Assembly (NCBI GenBank): GCA_963930775.1
Contig: OZ005705.1
Coordinates: 2,542,001 to 2,606,000 of the forward strand
Length of the DNA: 64,000 nucleotides
Origin: Cliona cf. orientalis
Lineage: Eukaryota > Porifera > Demospongiae > Clionaida > Clionaidae
Direction: 5' to 3'
The translations under genes and the position numbers were made by a program. This document shows positions 9,983 through 22,300 of the stretch, piece by piece. How positions within the stretch are numbered: the first letter of the stretch is position 1; each line of letters begins with the position of its first letter. The notes beneath the pieces are model-generated. The model saw nothing but the letters and a program-made list of their open reading frames with translations, was not told where the DNA came from and did no database searches.

Positions 9983-11630
9983 TTAGTGGTCCCTCCTTTG
10001 AGAGACCCCTCTAGTGAGATCGAGATCACCTTGTACCGCTTAATAACAATCAAAAATTGCATGCACCAAAAACCACTCTACATATAAACAGCCCTCTGGT
10101 CAAAGACCACCTCTATAACCCAATCAACTACCGCCAATTATGTGGAAATTACCGACCATCGTGTGACCTCAGGTACTGCATAATTCAACTAAGCTTTGAA
10201 CCTTGACACTTACACTCCATCAGATACTGCATGTGCACATTTCCAGGGCTGCCAAGTGGCAATACTGAATAGCTCAGTACAAAGTGTAGTTACTTAGCCT
10301 ATAGTATATACGTATTAGCTAGCATATCACTGAGAAAGAGAAAGCACATTGGAAGAGAGAGTTTCTGTCCTAAACAAGCTTGAAAGACATTTGTGTCGCT
10401 CGGCTGCTGAAGAGTTAGGTATTGGCAAGACACAGATTCAGAACATAATTTGCGAAGAGGACATCCTAAAGCGGTGGGCTACGAAGCAAACTAAAATTAT
10501 ACTGACTACGTTGAGAAGTAAACACTTTCTTATTATTTTTGTGTATACCAAACAGCAGTTACTGAGTATACTATAATCATAGGCTCCAACTGTCCCTGAA
10601 TCTCCGGGACAGTCCCGGATTTTTAGCAATTGTCCCGCGTCCCGGAAGGCTCTTCTATAAGTGTATTATTGGTCCCGGAAGAGGTCCAGACACTAGCATA
10701 AACACTGTAGTAGTAGTACAACTAATCACTTATTGGTGGTAAAATGAACAAGCTGCTTGTGGTAGTGCCTTACAAACTTTGGTTTTTACAGTAGCAACAC
10801 TACAAGAGGTCTACTAGGCTTGCAAATTCATGCTCTAGAAAAATATTCTGGGCTTTGTGGTTATCAAATTCAATCAAATTGGGTGTGGTGTGGGTGGAGT
10901 TTAAATTAATGATGGACAGATCTAGTGGGTGTGGTCCATGTCCCTGGAGCTGTTCAGGAAATGTTGGAGCCTATGTATAATATAGCTACAACAAAAAATA
11001 TTTTTCTTACATAGTCCGTGTCCTAACCTGGAGGGCATAAAAATGCGCTCTGCTACAAGTTCAGACGGCCCACGATTGGTCAGAATTGAAGTGCCGTGTG
11101 CACAAACAAGGGTGGCCATAGGGATGCATCCCGGCTCGAACCGTGAACGGCATGAAGCACTGCGAGTTTCAAGAGGCCTGCTCAGCAGGCCATCGAGCCT
11201 TGAGCAAAGCGAGAGACAAGATCTGTTCTTTGTCAGTAGATTTGACATTTGAACAGAGCGAGAACATCGCCTTTGTAGTGGTGAATTTGAGCAGCTACTG
11301 TTAACCTGCATCGAGAGAAGTGGTCTACGAAGTAGTAGGTTCAAAGTTAGTGCTGCTCAGCAGCATGTACACCGTGACATACAGCTACTACTAGGAAGAT
11401 ATGTTTTCTGTGAGCTTACTGTGAATAACTCATGCATATAATTATATTAGCCACAATTGTCCTGATTGTAACATCAAACATACTTGTTTCAAAAAAAATT
11501 ATATACAGTACACAAAATATACTGCAAAGCTCCACCTACTGCCCCACCCTCCTCTGATGGAAGCTCTTTTGGAAGACCATTTTTATTTGGATTTAAGTGT
11601 AGTCTCTCAAAAGAGGGACCACTGTATGTG
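9983..11630 (+). mobile_element. Degenerate pogo/Tigger-like DNA transposon
   Basis: The ends are inverted: TAGTGGTCCCTCCTTTGAGA on the left and TCTCTCAAAAGAGGGACCAC followed by TGTA on the right, near a TA target. The interior contains a CENP-B/pogo-type helix-turn-helix fragment (10331-10500). About 1.65 kb long, it lacks a readable DDE core, so it cannot move itself. Confidence 0.7.
10331..10500 (+). pseudogene. pogo/Tigger transposase N-terminal HTH fragment
   Basis: The reading frame gives LEERVSVLNKLERHLCRSAA, then EELGIGKTQIQNIICEEDIL and KRW. This is the pattern of the first helix-turn-helix of CENP-B/pogo-type DNA-binding domains (residues after the start of the transposase; GIGKTQIQNI is the recognition-helix block). 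A frame without homology follows and then stops. No ATG precedes it in frame close by. Confidence 0.65.
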
Positions 11631-12995
11631 CTTATGCATATAATATAATTATGTGCAAGGCTGTAGTATCCAGATGGCTCAAGAAGTCGAAAAATAATCG
11701 GAAGCGCAATTCAGGTGTGCGTGTACACTCAGGACTTATAGTATGGGACAAGGTCATTCCTTTTTGGTACAGTTTAGAGAAGAAGATAATAATTATGACA
11801 ATGTCAATGATGCATCATGGAATTAAGAAGCAGAAAAGCTGCTTCAAGTTACATTTTATGAGGTTGTAGATATCTAAGATTAGCTAGCTGTTTATGTTAC
11901 GATCCATGTTTTGAAAAGTCTCAGGTAGTGAATGCCCCTGCCAGATTATCCTTCCATTCTCATGAATAGTGTCCAAACAACCCTACTGGCACTACATATT
12001 GTGAGAGTTGTTCTCAAAAATCTTTGTTTTCAATGAAAAGGTGGAAATGGACCTAAGTTTACATAGGATCAATGCATCTGGGACTAAAATGCACAGGTTT
12101 CAACACCTATTGTCAGCTATTAATAAATGAGTAATGGTAACAATATTGCCAATCATTTTTTGGATGCTATGTTACAGTACCAGTAATCATGTACAATACT
12201 GTGCTTTGCAGATCAATAGATTCAGATTTACCTAACTGGTTTGTTTGTCCATAATACACCTTTCCTATGGTATGGAGGTCATGCCAAGTCAGTTGCTAGG
12301 CACAGAGCTGCCTGCCTTGGGGCATTCGTATTGCATGCACATGTACTTTATGCTGTTGATGCAGTGCGTGCCCATGGCATATACCTGCAGCGGCAGCCAA
12401 GCTAGGGCCATTGCAGCCCCCCTTTTATATCCTCATCTTGCTTGGAGGGACCCAAACTGGGGGGATTCATCACCCCAATCCCATCCAATCTGACTCGGCA
12501 AATGGTCGCACCGAGAATCTCCTAATCAATGTCATCGGTACTTAAAAATTCTCAGTGGATAAGTAGGGAGGGTGGGCGGGAGATGCTCCTTTTTCTCACT
12601 TGCCATCCCTAAGTACCGTAGCAACCTGCTAAATTCCACCAATCACGTCGACCGATTATATCATACCACCTTCGCCAGTGGCACTGCACTAGGCTATGCA
12701 TGCCCCACCCCTTCATACAACTAGCTCGGCCTGCCTCCCAGTTAACTTTATTTAACTACGTTTAACCTCATTGTATGTAGTAACCTACGACAGTTAAATT
12801 GGTAGTCCAACAGTTGTCATACAATGTGCACAGCCTGGTTCTAATGATGTGCAAGTGCATGTATCACTTACATAACCCAGTCTCTGACCTTCAGGGATGG
12901 GCTAATTAACTCAATTGCATAGTTGTTTGGTAGTACAGTATATCTTTGTGTGATTTCATTTGGCAATTCATATACGCTGGTATATGTTGATGCAG
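11631..12995. other. Region upstream of the first ROS1-like exon; no exon recognised
   Basis: The N-terminus and signal peptide of the ROS1-like receptor should lie here or further left, but no exon could be defined with confidence. A Met- and Cys-rich hydrophobic frame near 12334-12400 superficially resembles a signal peptide but has no supporting splice context. Confidence 0.4.
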
Positions 12996-13356
12996 TGCAG
13001 CGATGTTTGTCCAGTGGGGGTTGGATGGGATTCTTCCATCACTACTAATATCCGCGATGCTCGATTTATACATATAACATGGATGGCTGATACTCAATCT
13101 TCTCTCTACGTTGTTCAGTACAGACTAAGAAATACACAAGTATACACCAGTTCTATTGAAGTAAGAGTACCTTATTACATGTGTGCATGATAGATCAGTG
13201 TATTTATTTACGTCTAGATATCATCCACCAACTACAATATCACACAACTAAGTCCAGAGACGGACTATGAAGTTCAAGTGTGTAGGGCCACATCAACTTC
13301 AGATACTGATAACTGTGGAAACTGCCTGTTTTGTATCAGCACAACTCAAGCTAGAG
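12996..13356 (+). CDS. ROS1-like: ROS1-like: FN3 domain 1 (two exons)
   Basis: Exon 12996-13160 (acceptor could also be used at 13001) carries the first half with HITWMADTQSSLYVVQYRLR, where the Trp and Tyr are FN3 landmarks. Exon 13218-13356 carries the second half with LSPETDYEVQVCRA (the TxYxV strand-F signature) and a Cys-rich end (DNCGNCLFC). Donors are GTAAGAG and GTACATG. It ends in phase 1, matching the next exon. Confidence 0.85.
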
Positions 13357-16300
13357 GTACATGAATGTCCCAGGTCAATCCTGCATTCCATTCTGTGAGG
13401 AAAAGTGTTGGGCACTAGCAAGTGTTTTCTTAGTAATGCATTATGTTCTGTGTCTTATTATAGGTAAACCAGGGAGATTCCAGCTTTAGTACCATCATAC
13501 ACAAGTTTAAATTGCCTATGTAGACTGTTGACCGATCAGATTTGAGGTTTAGTCTAGCATAACTGTGTTGGCATATGCACACAGAGCCAACCAATCAAAG
13601 CAAATGGCTCAAGGTCCCCACACCCTTTGCTTCATTAAGGGTAAGATCCAGGAATGAGACAAAATTATATCCAACCCTAGTTTTGTTACCCTTGTAAGCT
13701 ATAATTATTTTTGGAGTCATGGTGGGGATTACATTAGTCAATTTGTCTGTACATGTACATAATATAATATATACATGTATTATATGTGTATATAGAAGCA
13801 TAATATTGCTATTCTGTCACACTGAAAAGGGAAATAAGTGCACACACACTATTTTGCATCAAATTTGCAAGATGACCCTCCACATTTGGTATTCAGGTTC
13901 CCCAAGACCTTGAACTTAACTGATGGGGTACAAGTAATTGGCTGCATTAATCCATGGGAACTAGAATGAAAATGAAATTTCCTGAAATAAGATAGGGAAT
14001 TCCGCCCTGTCCTCCAAATAAATATTGATTTTAGAAAGTTGGTAAAGTGGTATATGTTGTCACACTGACCACGTAGCTAATGCGAAAGAGTACCCATACC
14101 AATATCTAAATCAACAAGGCCATTGCCAATGTGAATTGTGGTTGTTCATTATAGGGCTTATAATTGCATACAAGTAAATAATTTGCAGCCCTATTTCAGT
14201 TATCTGTGTGTTTCTTCCTCAGAGCCTTCAAGCCCCCCTCTTGGTGTGCAAGTGAGAGCAGATAGCTCTGAGTCAATTACAGTGCTTTGGGATGAACCTG
14301 AAAGTACCAATGGAGGAATTAGAAACTACTCAGTTTTGTGCTTACATAATCAATCTCAAGAGATCGTTGTAAATGAGACAGTGTTTGAACCACAACCTGT
14401 ATCTCGGTTTTTTCTTGAGCCCAATTCGACGTACTCTTGCCAGGTTGTTGCCTATAATGACTATGGAGCTAGTCTTGCTCAGCAAGCAGTGGGAACCACT
14501 CTTCCAGTATCAAGTGAGAGTGTTTGCAGCCAAAGCTTGCCTGATAACTATCGCTGACATTTTTCATTATAGCTGTTGCTAGCCTGTTATTGGTGGTGTA
14601 CACAGATGGTGTGGAATATGCAGAATTGACTGCCTCTGCGATACAGAGTCGTATATTGAGATATGAACGCCTTCTCAACACTACTGAAGACACAAAGATA
14701 AGAGGTGTGTTTGCCATAAATGCAGTAGTCATATATATGAACACTTGACCATATCCCAGTAGCTGTATAGTATAATGGTGCATGTGGTAAAAGGGTCATC
14801 AATAGAATGCGTACACATCGATCGATGCTGGCCCCAGAAATCATGGATATAGCGTCTAAGATCGACCCTCAACCTTGATAGAGACAATTTTCGATGCTTC
14901 AATCACAGAGATGAACTCAACAGCACCGTATTCCTTTCGAACTTCAGGTTGGTCGCGCTGCTGCGGTCTCGCGCGGGCCAGCCACTTGTGACGATGCGTG
15001 CTATATATAGCGGAAGGCTAGCTTTATTTATCCATGGCATTACGTAAGCCAAGAAAACACGTGAAGTTCAACCAACAGCTTGTAATCTATTCGCTGGATA
15101 CACGTGTAAGATACTCTACATATTTACTGATTTTCAAGTCCCAGAAAGGCTCCAGCGAGGCCCTTGGTTTTTTCATAATTATCTCATAGGTTACATCTAG
15201 CCTCGTCCCCAGGCCCCTCCCAACGCTGGGAGGGGCCTGGGGACGAGGCTAAGATTGCATGATAATTTCATCATAATTTCACCATAGATTACACCACAAT
15301 TACCTCATAACCACAGAAAAATAAATTGCTACTGGGGATATAATGAAAAACTTAGACTACATCCAGAGTCCCTCAAGAAAAGTACATGTATTCATATTCG
15401 CCGTGCCTATTACATCGACAAACTGCGCATGCTCCGTATACACGTATATTGGGGCGCGCGGCGCGGCTTGAGCTGGTTGACCCGGACGTGACCTTCACCT
15501 GTGCTCGACTGAACAGGGAAATCCCCCCTGACAGCGAGCTTGCTAAAGAAAGTGAACTGAGAGAATCACCATATCTCATCGATAGTCCACGATCTCGATT
15601 TTTCTTTTACGCTAGATTCGAATTCTGGGTCCCAACACCCTGTCATGCGAGCTAAACATTTTGAAGCAGTCATCACCTCAATTTCATCATAGATTTCATC
15701 ATAGGTTTCATCATCATTTCATCACAATTTCATGATAATTACCTCATCGGTCGGCCGAATATAGATTTATTGATTGGGACTCTGGACGTAATGAACAACT
15801 TAGACTACATCCAGAGTCCCTCATGAATACACCGCCATAATTCGAACTAGGACACATTGACAAACTGCGCACGCTCCGTATACGCGTATATTGGGGCGCG
15901 CGGCTTGAGCCAGTTGACCTTCACCTGCCACGTGCTCGACTGAATAGGGAAATCCCCCCTGAAAGCGAGCTTGCTAAAGAAAGCGAACTGAGAGAATCGC
16001 CATATATCATCGGATAGTCCACGATCTCTTCTCTACGCTAGGTTCGAATTCTGGGTTCCAACACCCTGTCATGGGAGCTAAACATTTTGAAGCAGTCTTC
16101 ACCCAATTTCATCATAGGTTTCATCATCATTTTCATCATCATTTTATCATAAATACCTCATCGATCGGCCGAATCGATTTGTGAATTGGGACTTTGGACG
16201 TAATGAACAACTTAGACTACGTCCAGAGTCCCTCATGAATACACCGCCATAATTCGAACTAGGACACATTGACAAACTGTGCATGCTCCGTATACGCGTA

Positions 16301-19300
16301 TATTGGGGCGCGCGGCTTGAGCTGGTTGACCTTCACCTGCCACGTGCTCGACTGAATAGGGAAATCCCCCCTGAAAGCGAGCTCGCTAAAGAAAGCAAAC
16401 TGACAGAATCGCCATATATCATCGGATAGTCCACGATCTCTTCTATACTAGGTTCGAATTCTGGGTACCAACACCCTGTCATGTGAGCTAAACATTTTGA
16501 AGCAGTCTTCACCCACTTTCATCATAGGTTTCATCATCATTTTCATCATCATTTCATCATAATTACCTCATCGATCGGCCGAATCGATTTGTGAATTGGG
16601 ACTCTGGACGTAATGAAAAACTTAGACTACATCCAGAGTCCCTCATGGATACGCTGCCATAATTCAAACTAGGACACATTGACAAACTGCGCATGCTCCG
16701 TATACGCGATATTGGGGCGCACGGCTTGAGCCAGTTGACTCGGACATGACCTCCACCTGCCATGTGCTAGACTGAATAGAGATATCCCCCCGCTCAGGTG
16801 CATTAAGGACTGGGACACCAATTTTACTGTACAATAATTTATGACATACAACTTGCTATATCTCCAAAAATAATTGTGATGCAGACATGAAACCTTTTAC
16901 AGATTATGAAGTAACTCTTCCTCTAACCACCAACAGGAAATGAGCTCCACCCACTAATTAATGACACGTGTATGGCTTCAGCGCTAACGCCGCTTTTGCA
17001 ACACAAATCGCAATAAGCGGTAGGGAAAACATCCTTCAATAACTTCTTTACTGCGTTTATTAGTATCATTGCAACCTGTTGCAATTTATATGCTTAGGCC
17101 AGGCTACATAAATAACCTACCTATAAGTAAATAACTAAAACAATTGTTTACCTGGGAGGAGTAGGTATGTACCACGGAAATATCTCCGTCGATATGAATC
17201 CTACCGCTCCTGCTCAAGCTGTACTCGATCTTTAACACTAAAACTGTCGAAAAAAACTAGGACTGCAAACATTCTAGGCAGGTTTTCACTACCGCCAGAG
17301 ACGACATAGCTCTATGGGCGATCCATGCGGCCTCTTTCCAGAGATGAATGGGCGTAACCGCCGAGTCACATGACATAATTCATTGCGTGTCGTTATCTTT
17401 TCAACTGTGCACGAATATTCATAAAGCAATTGACAACTACATGCAGTACAGCTGCAATACACTCATAATATAAACACTATACACATAATACAATTAACAT
17501 TGGCGGGCTACTGATTGACCAAAGCGTGTGCATGAGTAAACAGCTGTGAGGCTTCTGATCTTCACTTGAAAGTTGACACAACAGGTAAAATGCATGGTCT
17601 GTAAACTGTACTCAGAAATGAACTTGGCTTGGTTGTCTTTGTTGAAGATTTGGCTTGCCTAAGTGTGCGTATGTGTGTGCATACGTGTGTGTGCAAGTTT
17701 GTGCGCGAGTGGGAGAGCATGAGATAGTGGGAGAGAGGGCCGAATGTGTGTGTGTGTGTGTGTGTTGGGGGGGGGGGGAGAGAGAACAACATTGTAATAA
17801 TTTTAGTGTCAACAAAATTTTATTAATAATCCCATTTTAATATATAGCATGCCGATTCCTACAAATCAACTGTGGATATGCCAGGGTAGCAATAAGGGAG
17901 CTATCGTCACCTGAGAGAATGAAAAGTAGGTTGGAAGTAGCGTATGAACAGCGCAGACGGGACTTTCTACAGTTATTTTCGAGCGAAAAATTTACCATCC
18001 CAGAAGAATATCGGTCATCTACCAATCGCCAATTTAACAAGCATTGTGACAAAATCTTGGACTATTTTTCCAGCAAATGGCATCCACCAAGTAAGCGACT
18101 TGAGTATCTATCAGTCTTTTCACCAGAAAATTGGAAACATCTTACCACTAGTGAGATGGAAAAGCACACACTTTCTTCATGCACAGCATGCTATATTAAC
18201 CACCAATCCCTACAGGAGTGTTTCCCTGGCAAACCAGTTTTCATACCACCCTCTATAATATCCCTTCCAGAATGTGAGCGCACCATCCGTAGTGAAAAGT
18301 CCATGACAAGGAAGGTATTAGGGGAGCTTAATTCCCTCTGGGAAGAACAATATAGTCACAGTTTTACCTCACAACTACCAAGAAATGCCCCTGAAGAAAA
18401 CTCAACGAGAAAATTGTCCAGATCAGAAAAAAAGAAGCAAGACAGAAATAAAAAACGAGCTATAGTACAACAAATTAGCCAACACATGAAAGAGAACACG
18501 GCAATGTCAGTTTTAGCAGAGGCACAGTCCCTTTCTAGCTACAACAGGAAGCGGCTAGCCTTGGGTTTTGAAAAACCTAGTGAGCCCAGCAAAAAACACA
18601 AGTCTCATTCTCCGAGTGACTCTAGTTTAACCTGGGATGTTGACTCTGCTATTCTAGAACTACAAAGCTTTCCGGAGGATGAAACAATAAATTGGTCTCA
18701 AATGGCTAGAAAATATAGCATCCCTCAAAAAAATGGTGGCCAAGTGCTTAAGGAAGTTGCCAAACGAAGGGGCATTGATGTTAACAAATTAGATAGCAGA
18801 GGTGATTGCACACAGAGGATACGGAGAAAGAAAAAAAAATTGGTTGGAGGGGAAATTTCTACGCCATGTTTGCCTACAACACAACAAATCACAGAAGACA
18901 AGTATAAACTGATTGAATCAGGTGAACTATCAATAGGGGAACCCTGTACACCGTACACTATAACAAAATCCACAGTAACATCTACTGGAGATATAAAAGT
19001 CGAGTCTATGAGCATATATGGGCGAAAAATCCCCCTTCTAGACTTAAGAAAAAGTCTTTTGGCCAAGCATGAGAAGTATATGCGTATTAGCATGCCACAA
19101 GCACATGCAGGTACGGGTGCGAACGAAACGTGTACCAGACATTTAGCATTATGGCACGACCACTCAACCATACTTCACACCGGCTATATACTTTTTGCTA
19201 TGTGGATCCTGTATGATCCAAAGGTATTCATGACGGAGAGTGAATACTACACTCTATCTGGACAAAAATCTCTAATCTCCAAGAGGTCATAGAAGAACCG

Positions 19301-22300
19301 GTAATTTATATGATTGCCCCTAGTTCATCCTCGCCTGAACTTCAGATAGCACTAGTTCCAGATCGAGCAGAATGTCTCACTGACCTCTCACAGCCAATTC
19401 TTTCTAGCAGGGGGAATGAGATTTGTGACACCTTACGCTTTTTTTGTGGAGATACACCTGCTAGACAATTTGAGAGGGGAACCCAACTTGGCGGAACCTA
19501 TAAATGTGGCAGCTGCGGATGCAAGGATACAATGATGGCTGATTTACCACACGTACTTGAAAAAAAGTGGAGAAGTCTCGCTGACCTTCAAAGTTTGATT
19601 CTAGGTGGTAAATTTGGCAATATCCCCGGGAAATTAAAACCCCTTGATAATCTTGTTGTGTCCAACTTACGAGAGGAGTTACAGGCTAGGCACATCAGTA
19701 CTGAAGGCAAAAAAAAGCCCGAGTTACAGGCAAAACTTACAGAGATTCTACAAGGGGCACAAAGGGTACCTACTATACTAACTCAAAACCCATCTAGACC
19801 ACTTTCTAATCTAAACCTACAACGATATGAAGTGCTCGATTGTGAGCCACTTCATGACCTTAAAGGTCACCTTTACAATCTCTTGCCAGAATTCGTAGCT
19901 CTATTGCCAAGCCCACTACACGAAGAATGCAAGAGAATTCTGGACTCAACGTTGGTGAAAGATAAGACGAGTGGAGCATTATTTAGAGCAGCAGTAGTTA
20001 AATTAATGGAAAAATTACAATGTATTGATGATGTGCTACTATCTCTTTTGACCACAATAGTAAAAGTTTCCGAGATATTGTACCTTCGAGACTCAAAACG
20101 CACACCTAAGAGAGTCCTTCAACTATATAACTGTTCATGGGTACACCACGAACTATGTTATCAGTTATTATCCACCCCAAAATTTCAAACAGCAACCCAT
20201 TTTTTTGGCCAATATCTCCACAATCTAGTGGTACACGCACCACCTCAGTACGAGCTCGTATGCATGCGTTCAACTAACGCCGAAAGTCAAGAAAGGCTCT
20301 TCAGCCAAGCAAAGCACATCAGTCAACGTGCAACAAACCGAAAACCAGAAAATGTTGTACCTACAATACTCCTCAGTCTTCAAGCACGGCAAAAAGTGGC
20401 GAGGTCCAACAATCACTCAAAAAACAAGAAACAGTAGTTTCTTCAATTTCAAGAAGTTTATTACCATTTCAAGGTACCAAAATTTCAAAAAGTTTTCTAC
20501 ACACAAGGAAACAAAGCTGGCAAGCACACATGCGTCGCATCAGTCCCTTTCTAGTTTATGGAGAAAATATTTGGTGGACACAAACTGAAACAGACTACCA
20601 GTTTTTTGATTCCGATACTGACCCTGAGTATCAGTCTGAGGGACCAAACCTGATGCACTTTAGTGAGCATATGCTGCCAGATATTTTTTCCCGGCACAAT
20701 GAAACATGGAGTACCATTCTTTCTAATGAGAGCATAATTATGCCTGCGTCTTCCATCAAGCTCTATGACAGAGATGGTAACTTCACTGGAACCAGATACT
20801 ATCCACCTCAACCACAACGGTCAGAGCCGACTAACTCCCAACACTCGAACAATACATCGCCAACATGTGCACAAAATGGGCATGAAGATGACCTAATGCA
20901 AATCGATTATACTACCATTTCACCACAAGCTCCGAGTGCCAGCCTGCTAGCTACTGAGGGCAATCAGGAAACAACAGAGTCACCAAGCACTAGTGGAACC
21001 ACCCCACAAGATCAACCAGTTCAAACACCTAGTACCACCTTTAGTGGACTGTGCTATACAACACCACACACGAATGGTAAGAGCTTAGTACCAATAAGCT
21101 TATTCTCTTCAACTAACTTACACATACCTTCTTCTGATGCTAACGTCGAGCCTTCAAATCAATGTGAACCGGTCTCCACAGAACCAGAAGAGATTGTCTC
21201 TATTGACTTCACTGTAGACATCGATACACCTACGATAAAGACGACACATCAGACGAAAACAGCGAAGTTGCTCCATCACACACTTGGTGACAACAGTGAT
21301 ATCACACTATTAGATAATCTACGTGTAACCTTGAAAGAAAAGAAACAGAAAAAACTTAAACCGAGCCAACACATCGTTCAACAGTATAATACAGTCACAG
21401 CTAAACTCTATCTTCAAGTAGGTTCAGTGAAGCGTGAAACAAAAAGACAGGTTGTGGATTTCGAAAAAGCCTACAATACTCAACATGGGAGGTTTCCTGA
21501 TCGATCGAAAAATGAAGACTACAACAAGTTACTGAGGACCTATGATAATCTAAAGAGACTTCTTCAAAACTGGGACTCCCACGTCTGTCTTTAAACTCGC
21601 GTACCACTCTCCATGCCAACAAATGCCGTCTTTTACTGAACTACTGTCATATTTATAGCTTTTATTCATATATATGCTGAATTTTATTCTTCCTTTTTAC
21701 TCTCTTACCTGTCATTTTCTTCGTTGTAAGATTCTTTCTGTCCTTGTGTCTCTCGCCATACTACGCCCCCAGTCATAGCCAAGGATATCAAACAATTGCG
21801 CACAGAATCTTTTGCGTATACGTGTTCATGATCCGCACGTGACATTTTGCATAATAAATACTCATTACGCGCATTGCGCGTGGCGCAGCGCATCCCAGTC
21901 CTTAATGTACCCGAGCGAGTGCGAGCTTGCAAAAGAAAGCGAACTGAGAGAATCGCCATATCTCATCGATAGTCCACGATCTCTTCTATGCTAGGTTCAA
22001 ATTCTGGGTCCCAACACCCTGTCATGCGAGCTAAACATTTTGAAGCAGTTTTCACCCCAATTTCATCATAGGTTTCATCATCATTTCATCATAATTTCAT
22101 CATAATTACCTCATCGATCGGCCGAATATCGATTTGTTGATTGGGACTCTGGACGTAATGAAAAACTTAGACTACATCCAGAGTCCCTCATTAATTTGCC
22201 ACCATAATTCAAACTAGGACACATTGACAAACTGCGCATGCTCCGTATACGCAAATATTGGGGCGCACGGCTTGAGCCGGTTGACGTGGACGTGACCTCC

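Larger units (their letters stand above)
16793..21915 (+). mobile_element. Autonomous DNA transposon of unrecognised superfamily (5.1 kb)
   Basis: Terminal inverted repeats of 23 bp (CTCAGGTG then CATTAAGGACTGGGA on the left; the right end is the inverse, with 2 mismatches). It lies inside array unit D. The intact units read CCCCCCGAGTGCGAG, and here CCCCCCG is followed by the element and then CGAGTGCGAG, so the target duplication is CG (16791-16792 and 21916-21917). The interior carries three long plus-strand ORFs (17919-19292, 19310-20437, 20530-21594). A TG/G microsatellite lies at 17740-17777. A 2 bp non-TA duplication with CTCAGG ends does not match a superfamily that I know. Confidence 0.85.

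Noticed and set aside
11110-11150. GGTTCGAGCC on the minus strand, resembling a tRNA B box (possible SINE)
   Set aside because: No matching A box or acceptor stem, and the stem around the T loop does not pair.
10922-11344. A 140-residue minus-strand frame
   Set aside because: Rich in Ser, Arg and Leu, no domain, and inside the decayed pogo-like element. Probably chance in a GC-richer patch.
12334-12400. Hydrophobic Met-rich frame as a receptor signal peptide
   Set aside because: No donor site, no consistent phase with the FN3-1 exon, and composition typical of chance.
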